Positions 39,905 through 47,615 of a stretch of DNA of 49,982 nt are shown in pieces. The translations under genes were made by a program, and so were the position numbers. This DNA comes from Polyangiaceae bacterium (lineage in GTDB: Bacteria; Myxococcota_A; Polyangia; Polyangiales; Polyangiaceae). Positions within the stretch are counted from its first letter, which is position 1, and every line of letters starts with the position of its first letter. The notes beneath the pieces are model-generated. The model saw only the letters and a program-made list of their open reading frames with translations. It searched no databases and was not told the DNA's origin. Location: positions 1 to 49,982 of the forward strand of contig JADLFU010000126.1 in assembly GCA_020849655.1 (NCBI GenBank). Direction: 5' to 3'.

Positions 39905-42169
39905 ATGACCTGCTCACACCGTCGCGTCTCGGGCTGGCTCGGCGGGCGCGCGCGCGCCGCGTGGGCAAGCGGGTGGTCGGCGGCCGTGCTCGCCGTCGCG
40001 GCGTGCTCCTCGGGTGACGCGCCGCCGGTGGCGCCGGCGGATCCCCCGCTGACGGTGGATGGCGCCCACGACGCGTGCGTGACGATCTCCGCCGCCGGGC
40101 TCGCGCTCGGCCCGACGCCCGACGGCCTGGGGTTCGCCTTCGCGTCGAGCAGCGCGCCGTCGCGGCTGCGGCTCCGCGCGAGCGATCTCGGCACGTACCT
40201 GCTGCGCGACGCCGCCGGCGCCCACGTGGTCGCGCGCGACGGCGGGCTCGCGCGGGAGGCGGCGCTCGAGTCCGACACCTCGCGCAACGACGACTCGTTC
40301 GTGTCACCGGCGGAGTGGCGGCTCGAGGCGTCGCCCGGGGCGGCGATGGGGTTCCGGATGAGGAACCTCGCCACGGGCGCCTACCTGGCCGCCGGGGGGC
40401 TCTCACCCGACGGGGCGGACGTCACGCTCGCGCGGACGGACGGCTGCAGCGAGGCCCCGGAGCTGTCGATCGACGCCACGGGCACAATCAACAAAACTCA
40501 CTTCGCCGACGGCGCGCTGTTCGGCGTCGTGGACGCGCACTCGCACCTCTTCTCCAACTTCGGCTTCGGCGGCGGCGGGGTGTTTCACGGGTCGCCGTTC
40601 CACCGCCTGGGCGTCGAGCACGCGCTGCCCGACTGCGCGCCCTTCCACGGCGAGGACGGCCGGAACGACGTCGTCGGCTACTACTTCAGCGGCGCGTCGT
40701 TCGACGCGGACGCGGTCGCCTCGTCGCTCATCACGGGCACGACGCCCGAGTTCGATCACCACACGGCCGGCTACCCGAGGTTCACCGACTGGCCGCGCGC
40801 GCGGCACAACGCGACCCACCAGACGCAGTACCACCGCTGGATCGAGCGCGCGTACCTCGGCGGGCTGCGGCTCATCGTGCAGATGGCGACGAGCAACCAG
40901 GTGCTGTGCGATCTGGTCACCGGCGTCCGCGCCCAGCGACCGCGCTTCTCGTGCGACGAGATGGTGTCGGCGGAGCGCGAGATCGCCGAGACGTACGCGC
41001 TCGAGCGCTACCTCGACGCGCAGGCGGGAGGTCCGGGCAAGGGGTGGCTGCGTGTCGTCACGACGCCCGCCCAGGCGCGCGAGATCATCGGCCAGGGCAG
41101 GCTCGCCGTCGTGCTCGGGATCGAGACGTCGAACGTGCTCGGCTGCCGGCTCGTGCCGCGCCCCGACGCTCCCGCCTGCGACGTCGACGACGTCCGGCAG
41201 CGCCTCGATCACCTCCGCGAGCTCGGCGTGCGCTCGATGTTCCCGGTGCACAAGTTCGACAACGCGTTCTCGGCGGGCGACGGCAACCGCGGCTTCATCG
41301 AGCTCGGCGCGATGCTCAACTCGGGCCACTACTCGAACTTCACCGAGGACTGCCCGAAGATCGAGGGGGGCTTCGACAAGGGCGACGTGATCTTCGGGGG
41401 GCTGAACCGCCCGCGCGAGGTGTACGACTCGCCGCCGCCGCTCGACTTCACAGACTTCGGCAAGGCGCCAGCCGCCGCGCTCCTGCCTCTCGTCGACGTG
41501 ATCAAGCAGCCCCCGCTCGTCGGTGACCACTGCCAGAACGCCGGGCTGACCCCGCTCGGCGAGACGCTGATCGTCGAGATGATGAAGCGCGGGATGATCC
41601 TCGAGATCGATCACCTGCCGCGCCGCTCGTACGTGCGGGCGCTCGAGCTGCTGAAGCTGCACGACTACCCGGCGTCCGGCAGCCACGGTCGCGGCGCGGA
41701 GGGCGCGCTCTACGAGCTCGGGGGTGTCTCGACGACGTCGCTGCCGCGGTGCGGCGGGGACGTCGCGGCCCTCCGCGACCGCGTGCGCGCGAGGTTCGAT
41801 CAGATCGCGGAGCACGGCGGCTACCGCGCGCAGGGGTTCGGGTTCGATCTCAACGGCTTCGCGGGCGCGCCGGGGCCCAGGTTCGGCGAGGGCGCGTGCG
41901 ACGAGCCGCAGCGTGATCCCGTCACGTACCCGTTCCGCTCGTACGCGGGCGACGTCACGTTCACCGCGCCCAGGCTCGGCGAGCGGAGCGTGGACTTCAA
42001 CACCGAGGGGCTCGTGCACATCGGCATGCTGCCGGAGCTCATCGAGGACGCGCGGCACATCGGCCTCACCGACGACGATCTCGAGCCGATCTTTCGCTCT
42101 GCCGAGGGATATCTGCGGATGTGGGAGCGCGCGGAGGCGCGCGGCCAGGCGCTCGCGGCACGACTCTGA
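39905..42169 (+). CDS. Large lipoprotein with M19-like/amidohydrolase barrel
   Basis: 754 residues. Signal: SGWSAAVLAVAAC. Residues ~50-185 look like a beta-trefoil of the ricin/fascin type (SRLRLRASDLGTYLLRDAAGAHVV, FRMRNLATGAYLAAGG). From ~195 a metal-dependent TIM barrel begins: FGVVDAHSHLFSNFGFGGGG (His-x-His), VVLGIETSNVLGC, GVRSMFPVHKFDNAFSAGD, GMILEIDHLPRRS, YPASGSHGRG and GFGFDLNGFAG. The order resembles membrane dipeptidase (M19) and related amidohydrolases, with ligand His, Glu, His, His and Asp candidates, but it is about twice their length. The substrate is unknown. Anchored in the envelope. Confidence 0.75.
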   Translation: MTCSHRRVSGWLGGRARAAWASGWSAAVLAVAACSSGDAPPVAPADPPLTVDGAHDACVTISAAGLALGPTPDGLGFAFASSSAPSRLRLRASDLGTYLLRDAAGAHVVARDGGLAREAALESDTSRNDDSFVSPAEWRLEASPGAAMGFRMRNLATGAYLAAGGLSPDGADVTLARTDGCSEAPELSIDATGTINKTHFADGALFGVVDAHSHLFSNFGFGGGGVFHGSPFHRLGVEHALPDCAPFHGEDGRNDVVGYYFSGASFDADAVASSLITGTTPEFDHHTAGYPRFTDWPRARHNATHQTQYHRWIERAYLGGLRLIVQMATSNQVLCDLVTGVRAQRPRFSCDEMVSAEREIAETYALERYLDAQAGGPGKGWLRVVTTPAQAREIIGQGRLAVVLGIETSNVLGCRLVPRPDAPACDVDDVRQRLDHLRELGVRSMFPVHKFDNAFSAGDGNRGFIELGAMLNSGHYSNFTEDCPKIEGGFDKGDVIFGGLNRPREVYDSPPPLDFTDFGKAPAAALLPLVDVIKQPPLVGDHCQNAGLTPLGETLIVEMMKRGMILEIDHLPRRSYVRALELLKLHDYPASGSHGRGAEGALYELGGVSTTSLPRCGGDVAALRDRVRARFDQIAEHGGYRAQGFGFDLNGFAGAPGPRFGEGACDEPQRDPVTYPFRSYAGDVTFTAPRLGERSVDFNTEGLVHIGMLPELIEDARHIGLTDDDLEPIFRSAEGYLRMWERAEARGQALAARL

Positions 42170-42226
42170 GGGGCTGCCCGCGCGCTCGCGCTCACCAGCG
42201 CCTGCTCCGGCTCCACCAGAGCCCGG

Positions 42227-43138
42227 TCAGGCCGCGGAGAGGTGGACGACGTGTCCGCTATGGACGACGGCACCGACCGCCATCGACCCCGCCGTGCCGT
42301 GGACCGTCTCGCTGCCACCCGGCGCCTGGCGCCGCACGGCGCTCGTCGCGTGGAGCGTCTGGAGCGCCGCGGCCACCAGGGACGCCGCGGAGGCGCTCGG
42401 CGCGCCGCGGTCGGCCTCGGCGAGGACGCCGCGCAGCAGCGTCTTCCAGCATCTCGCCCAGATGCTCGGCGTCGCGAGCACGTCGATCGCGAGGACCTTC
42501 TCGTCGCGCACCACCGCGGCGCCCAGCTGGTTCGCCGCCGGCGCCAGGCGCGAGATCTGCTCGTCGACCCGCGGTCGCGCGGCCTGATACGCGGCGTCGA
42601 ACGCCGCCGTTCCCGACGTCGTCTGCGTGCGCTCGAGGTGCCCCTGGATCTCGTCCCAGACCTCGTTCTGCCCGGCGTCGTAGCCGCGCCCCATCGTCGT
42701 CGAGCGGGTGACGCGGTGGAGCATGGACGACCGCAGCGAGGTCGTCACTGTCGTCTCCGACGCCACGAATCGATCGGACACGTGTTGCCAGCGGCCACGC
42801 TCGACGCAGCTCACGGGCACCGCCACCGGCGGCCCCTCTCGCACGAGCAGGCTCGTGTTGAACACACGGTTCTGCTTGGCGCCCAGGATCTGCTGGCCTG
42901 CGAGCAGCAACAGCAGCCGCGCGCCGCTGTGCTCGACCAGCACCTGGTTCACGTCGCCACGGTCGCTCACCTCGCGGACCGTGGTGCGCCCCACGGGCAC
43001 GGACTCGTCGAGCAGGTCGACGTCGAGGTCGACGCCTGGGCCGAGCAGCGGGACCACGGTCAGGTGGTCGAGGTGGATGGCCTCGCCGAGGCGCAGCGAG
43101 GTGAGGAGTGAGGCGATCTCGGGCGGGATGTTCGACAC
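42227..43138 (-). CDS. ARPP-1/DUF6569 domain protein
   Basis: 303 residues from the GTG at 43138 with GGAGG 5 bp upstream; the ORF is open further but codes for low-complexity sequence. The region GARLLLLLAGQQILGAKQNR, then FNTSLLVREGPPVAVPVSCVERGRW, is the hallmark of the ARPP-1 (ADP-ribosylglycohydrolase/rhodanese-phosphatase-associated) family, preceded by LRLGEAIHLDHLTVVPLL and VREVSDRGDVNQVLVEHSG. No enzymatic role is established; comparative work links the family to predicted NAD/ADP-ribose-related conflict systems. Here no ADP-ribosylglycohydrolase is adjacent. It has no signal peptide. It faces the lipoprotein/SDR/acyltransferase set on the same strand. Confidence 0.78.
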   Translation of the reverse strand: MSNIPPEIASLLTSLRLGEAIHLDHLTVVPLLGPGVDLDVDLLDESVPVGRTTVREVSDRGDVNQVLVEHSGARLLLLLAGQQILGAKQNRVFNTSLLVREGPPVAVPVSCVERGRWQHVSDRFVASETTVTTSLRSSMLHRVTRSTTMGRGYDAGQNEVWDEIQGHLERTQTTSGTAAFDAAYQAARPRVDEQISRLAPAANQLGAAVVRDEKVLAIDVLATPSIWARCWKTLLRGVLAEADRGAPSASAASLVAAALQTLHATSAVRRQAPGGSETVHGTAGSMAVGAVVHSGHVVHLSAA

Positions 43139-43391
43139 TTGTCCTCCAGGGTGAGCGGGCCGGCACCGGCGCGCCTCGCATTGTACGATCTCGTCCCCGT
43201 CCATCCACCGCGTCCCGAGGCCGCTCGGCGTCTGGCGCCGCCTGGCCTCCGGGGCCCCGCGGTGATCGCCGGCCTCGCGCTCGCGCGCTGCGTCCTCACG
43301 CTCCTCCGCCTGCGTCGCTCTGTGCGCGCCGTCGACCTCGACGTCCTCGAGTGCTCCAGTTGCAGCGGGCGCAGGAAGCCGAGCGCCGCCT
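43139..43391. other. 253-bp gap with no convincing gene
   Basis: Open frames exist on both strands (for example plus 43139-43477 and minus 43060-43395) but they are Arg/Ala/Ser-rich and overlap neighbours. I see no clear promoter or repeat. A short minus-strand gene starting at the ATG at 43395 (ATGA overlap with the small lipoprotein) cannot be excluded. Confidence 0.4.
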
Positions 43392-43649
43392 TCACATCGG
43401 CGTCGCGGGCGTGGGCGTCGAGGGGGGCGCCTTCATCGACGGCGGCAGCGGCCGAGGGCGTGACGTCGGCGCGGTGAGCTGCGACCCTCGAAACGACGCC
43501 GGGACGGGATCGCTGCCCGCGGACTCCGCGCCGACGGCCGCGCTCGGCACCGCCGGGCCTCGCTGCGGCGGGATGTCAGGTGACTCGGCGCTGCCACCGC
43601 CGCACCCCGCGCACACGGCGGCCGCGGCGACGAGCCACGCGGGCCTCAC
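43392..43649 (-). CDS. Small lipoprotein, function unknown
   Basis: 85 residues from a GTG at 43649 that overlaps the SDR gene stop (GTGA). A lipoprotein signal, VRPAWLVAAAAVCAGC, is followed by GGGSAESPDIPPQRGPAV and a Pro/Ser/Thr-rich tail (SRPRPLPPSMKAPPSTPTPATP). No folded domain is evident. The reading is supported by the lipobox and by coupling to the gene upstream. It is easy to miss because the same frame continues upstream as a longer antisense-like reading. It may be a short anchored peptide for the acyltransferase/SDR set. Confidence 0.6.
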   Translation of the reverse strand: MRPAWLVAAAAVCAGCGGGSAESPDIPPQRGPAVPSAAVGAESAGSDPVPASFRGSQLTAPTSRPRPLPPSMKAPPSTPTPATPM

Positions 43650-44617
43650 GACCAGCGCTCCCGGTCGACCGCGCGCACGGTCTCCTCGACGCTGTGGCGC
43701 GGCTGGTACCCGAGCTCCTGCCGCGCGCGCCGGTCGTCGACCATGCAGACGAAGCGGATGTGATCGATCTCGGGCGCGGGGAACGACGTCAGGCGCATCG
43801 TGAACATGCGACCGACCGCCGCCTTGAACAGCGTGTGCGGCAGCGGCAGGCTCCTGCGCCCGAGGATCGTGAGCGCCCTCGACAGCGGCAGCGGCGGCGG
43901 CCCGGCGACGTTGAAGATACCGCGCACCGACGGCCGCAGCGCGCGCACGAGCGCGTCGGCGAGATCGTCCTCGTGGAGCACCTGCACCATGGGATCGAAC
44001 CCCATCAGCGTGGGCAGCGTGCCGAGCCGCAGGAAATTCGACGGAGCGTTCTTCACGGCGCCGAGGATGTGCACCGGCCGCAGGATCACCGTCTCGGTCT
44101 CCGGGTGCTTCCAGAAGAACGACTGCGTCAGCATGTCGACCTCGATGAGATCGCGGATCTCGCTGAACGAGGCGCCGCCGAGCAGCGGCGCGTCCTCGGA
44201 GAGGAACTGCGGGTTGTCGGGGCGCGGCCCGTACACGTTCGCGCTCGACAGCACGACGAGCTTCGGCACGCGGTAGCCGGCGACGTACTCGAGGAGCTTC
44301 TGGAACCCGACGACGTTCCACTCGTGGTGCGCCTCGGCGCCCTTGCGCGGATCGTGCATCACGCCGAGGTGCAGGACGGCGCGCACGTTGACGCTGCGGA
44401 ACACGTCGCGGGTCTTCTTGCGGCGCAGATCGATCTCGAAGTGCTCGACGTCCTTCGGCTTGTCGGGGAACGGGCGCCGATCGATCGCGACCACGCGCGC
44501 CTCGCGGTGCAGGGCGCGCACGACGATCTTCCCGAGGCGCCCGCACGCGCCGGTGACGACGACCGCGGGCTCGCCCGAGGGCGGCCGCAGCGAGCGCGGC
44601 TCCGCGTCCGACGTCAA
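43646..44617 (-). CDS. NAD-dependent epimerase/SDR family protein lacking the Tyr-Lys dyad
   Basis: 323 residues from a TTG at 44617 overlapping the acyltransferase stop (TTGA). The Rossmann part is clear: VVVTGACGRLGKIVVRAL, ARVVAIDRRP, EIDLRR and RAVLHLGVMHDPRKG, then VPKLVVLSSANVYGP. Where extended SDRs have YxxxK after the Ser strand, this protein has GGASFSEIRDLIEVD, that is Phe and Arg in the Tyr and Lys positions. HEDDLADALVRAL and FNVAGPPPLPLSRAL follow normally. It may bind NAD(P) without classical oxidoreductase chemistry or use another mechanism. It is coupled to a lysophospholipid-type acyltransferase, so a role in lipid or envelope metabolism is likely. Confidence 0.85.
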   Translation of the reverse strand: MTSDAEPRSLRPPSGEPAVVVTGACGRLGKIVVRALHREARVVAIDRRPFPDKPKDVEHFEIDLRRKKTRDVFRSVNVRAVLHLGVMHDPRKGAEAHHEWNVVGFQKLLEYVAGYRVPKLVVLSSANVYGPRPDNPQFLSEDAPLLGGASFSEIRDLIEVDMLTQSFFWKHPETETVILRPVHILGAVKNAPSNFLRLGTLPTLMGFDPMVQVLHEDDLADALVRALRPSVRGIFNVAGPPPLPLSRALTILGRRSLPLPHTLFKAAVGRMFTMRLTSFPAPEIDHIRFVCMVDDRRARQELGYQPRHSVEETVRAVDRERWS

Positions 44618-45528
44618 AAGAACACCCCCGGACGCTCGCGCAGGCCGCGGTTCAGCATCGACTGGATCGTCTGCTTCACGACGTACACCTTCTCCTCGAT
44701 GACGTTGTCGTCGTCGTCGGGATCGCCGTCGAACGTCATCGGCTCGCCGAAGTAGATCCTGTACTTCGTCGGCAGCGGCAGCTGCAGGCCGGGAATGAAC
44801 CACTGCGGCACGACGGGGAACGTCGGCATCCCAACGGCCTTCGCGACGCGCTCGAGGTTGGCGAGGTTCACGTACTGCTCCTCGGCGCCGACGACGGCGA
44901 CGGGCACGATCGGCGTCTTCGTCTCGAGCGCGAGCCGCATGAACCCGAGGCCGAACTCCGTCATCTGGTAGCGCTCCGAGAACGGCTTCGAGATGCCTCG
45001 CGAGCCCTCCGGGAACACCAGGATCGGCTCGCCGAGCTCGAGGAGCCGCCGCGCGTTCTCGGGGACGCCGACGACCTGCCCGACGCGCGTGAACAGCACC
45101 GCGACGAACGGCTGCAGCTGCACCCACTTCTCGACCATGCTGCGCACGATGCGAGGTCGCTCGCGGTCGAAGAAGACCGCCGCGCCGATCATCGCCCCGT
45201 CGAGCGGGATCTGGCCCGAGTGGTTCGCGATGAGCAGCACGCGGCCGTCCGGGACGCGCTCGACGCCGTCCACGTCGGAGCGAAAATACTTGCGGTGCAG
45301 GAACCACACGACGCCGAGCGCCCAGCGCGCCCACTCGAGGTCGAGCCCGAACGGATCGGTGCCAGCGTGGCCTTGCTCGCGCGCGAGCTCGAGGCGCCGC
45401 TCGACCTCGTCGCCCGCGGCGCGCTGCCACGCGGAAGAGAGCGCGCCGCCCGCGGCCTCCCAGAGGCGACGCCCGAGCGGGACCGCGTCTCGCACCACCT
45501 CTCTCGCAAGCTGGATGGGGAACGCCAT
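44614..45528 (-). CDS. PlsC-type 1-acylglycerol-3-phosphate acyltransferase family protein
   Basis: 304 residues from the ATG at 45528. Acyltransferase blocks: VLLIANHSGQIPLDGAMIGAA (the NH...D catalytic block, with longer spacing than the usual H-X4-D), MVEKWVQLQPFVAVLFTRVGQVVG, ILVFPEGSRGISKPF (the FPEGxRS-like phosphate-binding block) and TPIVPVAVVGAEEQY. The N-terminus is helical (IQLAREVVRDAVPLGRRLWEAA) and one segment, WALGVVWFLHRKYF, is hydrophobic. It resembles the bacterial acyltransferase branch near DGAT/hemolysin acyltransferases. It probably acylates a lysolipid or similar alcohol at the inner membrane, together with the coupled SDR protein. Confidence 0.87.
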   Translation of the reverse strand: MAFPIQLAREVVRDAVPLGRRLWEAAGGALSSAWQRAAGDEVERRLELAREQGHAGTDPFGLDLEWARWALGVVWFLHRKYFRSDVDGVERVPDGRVLLIANHSGQIPLDGAMIGAAVFFDRERPRIVRSMVEKWVQLQPFVAVLFTRVGQVVGVPENARRLLELGEPILVFPEGSRGISKPFSERYQMTEFGLGFMRLALETKTPIVPVAVVGAEEQYVNLANLERVAKAVGMPTFPVVPQWFIPGLQLPLPTKYRIYFGEPMTFDGDPDDDDNVIEEKVYVVKQTIQSMLNRGLRERPGVFF

Positions 45529-45615
45529 CCTGACGAGCGTAGCGTGAGCGCAGACCCGCGCGGGAACTCTTCGGCGCGCCTCGCGGCGAGGCGCGAGGCG
45601 GGGTAGACGCGCTCG

Positions 45616-46488
45616 ATGCTGGAGCCTCCTCCGCTCGCGCCGGGCGACACGATCGCGGTGTTCGCGGGCTCGAGCGCGTTCGACCGCGCGCCCGTCTTGC
45701 GGGGGATGGGCTGGCTCGCCGAGCGGTTCAGGGTCGTGTTCGAGCCGTCGCTGTTCTCGCGGAGCGGCTACCTGGCGGGCCCGGACGAGCGGCGTGCCGC
45801 CGAGCTCGCGCGGTGGATGCGCGAGGAGGGCGTCTCGGCGCTCCTGGCGGCGAGGGGAGGGTGGGGGCTGCTCCGCGTGATCGACGCCCTGCCGTGGGCC
45901 GAGCTCGCGCGGCGCCCGAGGTGGATCCTCGGCTTCTCCGACGTGACGACGCTGCACCTCGAGCTCGCGGCGCGCGGCGTGGCGTCGCTGCACGGACCGA
46001 ACGCCTCCGGGCTCGCCGCCGCCGACGAGTGGACGCGCGCCCGCGTGCTCTCGGTCCTCCTCGAGCCCGCCGCGCCGTACCGGCTCGAGGGGGTCGCGTG
46101 GCAGGGGGGGCGCGCGCGAGGACCGCTCGTCGGCGGCAACCTCACGCTCCTGCACGCGCACGCCGCAGCGGGCCGCCTGCGCCTGCCGCCTGGCGCGATC
46201 CTCTTGCTCGAGGACGTCACCGAGCGCCCGTACCGGATCGACCGGATGCTGACCGCGCTCGCGCTCTCGGGCGCGCTCGAGGGCGTCGCCGGGTTCGCGC
46301 TCGGAGAGTGGACGGACTGCGCGCCGGGCCGCGACGGCGTGACGGTGGAGCGGGTGCTGCGCGACGCGCTCGCGCCGCTCGGCAGGCCCATCGTCGCGGG
46401 CCTGCCGATCGGGCACGGGCGCTACAACGCGCCCGTCGTGCTCGGGCGTGAGCACGTCATCGACGGCGCGTCGCTGTCGAGCGCGTGA
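45616..46488 (+). CDS. S66 family LD-carboxypeptidase
   Basis: 290 residues. Family motifs: PGDTIAVFAGSSAFDRAPV, RGGWGLLRVIDALPW, ILGFSDVTTLHLEL with nucleophile Ser108, GPLVGGNLTLLHAHA, ILLLEDVTERPYRIDRML with the catalytic Glu, and GLPIGHGRYNAPVVLG with the catalytic His. The complete Ser-Glu-His set predicts activity: removal of the terminal D-Ala from tetrapeptide muropeptides in peptidoglycan recycling, or cleavage of a microcin-like peptide. There is no signal peptide, so it acts in the cytoplasm. Its 3' end overlaps the convergent transpeptidase-like gene by 32 bp. Confidence 0.92.
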   Translation: MLEPPPLAPGDTIAVFAGSSAFDRAPVLRGMGWLAERFRVVFEPSLFSRSGYLAGPDERRAAELARWMREEGVSALLAARGGWGLLRVIDALPWAELARRPRWILGFSDVTTLHLELAARGVASLHGPNASGLAAADEWTRARVLSVLLEPAAPYRLEGVAWQGGRARGPLVGGNLTLLHAHAAAGRLRLPPGAILLLEDVTERPYRIDRMLTALALSGALEGVAGFALGEWTDCAPGRDGVTVERVLRDALAPLGRPIVAGLPIGHGRYNAPVVLGREHVIDGASLSSA

Positions 46489-47593
46489 CGCGGCGGCGCG
46501 TCGCGAGCCACGCGAGGCCGAGCGCGAGCCACGCAGGGGCGCTCGGTGGGCGTCCCGACGTCGCGCACCCGCCCACCTCGGAGGGATCGTCGAGGTGCAC
46601 CGACGTGACGCCGGCGGCTCCCGCCGCGCCTGCGCCTGTCCCGCCTGTCGGAGCGGCGCCGCCGCCCGCCGCGGCCGATGATCCGGCGGCAGGCGTGGCG
46701 ACGCTCGCGCCCGCGGCGCCTGCGCTCCCCCCGCCCGCGCTCGCCGGGCCCGCGCCCGCCGCCCCCGCGCCGGCAGGTGGCGCCCCGGCAGCGCCTGCGC
46801 CTGCTGCGCCCGCGGCGCCTGCTGCGCCCGCGGCGCCTGCTGCGCCCGCGGGTCCCACGGGTGCGTGCAGCGGAGCGGCGGACCGACCGGCGTAGATCAG
46901 CGTGCCATCGTGGATCTTGTCGACCACCCCGACCTCGATGGCGGGATCGAGCGCGAGGCATCCGTTGCTGCGCCCCTGCTGCTTCGAGCTCGCGTCGTCG
47001 ACGTACGACGCCTCGTGCACGACGATGAGCCGCGAGCGCGCGTTCGTGTTCGCCATCCCGTTGGGGCTGCCGTCCGGCGAGAGGCCGTCGAGGCGCATCG
47101 AGTGGACGTGCGTGCCGTCGTAGATCTCTCCCGTCAGGTAGTAACCGAGCGAGGTGCGGTGCGATCCGTCGACGTTGCCGAAGACGTCCGCGAAGCCGTC
47201 GTTGTCAGGGTCCGTCCCGTCGCCGTGCGCCACCTTGTGCGGCTCGACAGCGCCGCTCTGCAGGTCGACGAGGAAGAACCTGTCCTTGCCCGAGTGCGGC
47301 GTGAAGTCGACCACCACGAGGCGCTCGTGCCGAGGGATGTGAGCCTTGTTCAGCGCGAAGAACTCGACCGCGTCCTCGAGGAGCGCGCGGGGAACGGCGC
47401 CCTCCGGGTCGACGTGGGCGTAGCCGAGCATGAGGTCCGCGCGCGCCGCCGACGACGCGGGAGGCAGCGAGAAGACCGAGAGATCGAGCGGCGTCGCGCG
47501 CTCCGCCACCTCCTCGCCGCGGTGGTCGTCCACGGGCGTGGGCGCGTCGGCGCACGCGGTGAGCAGCAGAACCCCGACGAGCGCGCGGCGCAT
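46457..47593 (-). CDS. Murein L,D-transpeptidase-family lipoprotein with MYXO-CTERM-like tail
   Basis: 378 residues. Signal: RALVGVLLLTAC. The domain at ~50-225 has LVVVDFTPHSGKDRFFLVDL, PHKVAHGDGTDPD, TSLGYYLTGEIYDGTHVHSMRLDG, LIVVHEASYV and SNGCLALD with Cys212, as in the YkuD_2 murein L,D-transpeptidase catalytic family. A ~100-residue Gly/Ala-rich spacer (GAAGAAGAAG) follows. The C-terminus reads VGGCATSG, a hydrophobic helix (PAWLALGLAWLA) and TRRRVTRSTATRRR, the Cys-helix-Arg pattern of the MYXO-CTERM sorting signal. It is predicted to be processed and anchored at the cell surface, with the catalytic domain held out by the spacer. Having both a lipobox and a sorting tail is unusual. Confidence 0.87.
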   Translation of the reverse strand: MRRALVGVLLLTACADAPTPVDDHRGEEVAERATPLDLSVFSLPPASSAARADLMLGYAHVDPEGAVPRALLEDAVEFFALNKAHIPRHERLVVVDFTPHSGKDRFFLVDLQSGAVEPHKVAHGDGTDPDNDGFADVFGNVDGSHRTSLGYYLTGEIYDGTHVHSMRLDGLSPDGSPNGMANTNARSRLIVVHEASYVDDASSKQQGRSNGCLALDPAIEVGVVDKIHDGTLIYAGRSAAPLHAPVGPAGAAGAAGAAGAAGAAGAGAAGAPPAGAGAAGAGPASAGGGSAGAAGASVATPAAGSSAAAGGGAAPTGGTGAGAAGAAGVTSVHLDDPSEVGGCATSGRPPSAPAWLALGLAWLATRRRVTRSTATRRR

Positions 47594-47615
47594 CCGACCA
47601 CGCTACCACGGGCGG

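Noticed and set aside
43060-43395. Minus-strand frame beginning MKAALGFLRPL with an ATGA overlap
   Set aside because: Rapidly becomes Arg/Ser-rich and overlaps the ARPP-1 gene; not enough evidence for a gene.
43139-43477. Plus-strand frame with VIAGLALARCVLTLLRLR and a CSSC motif
   Set aside because: No good start or ribosome site, and it is antisense to the small lipoprotein; composition is that of shadow frames.
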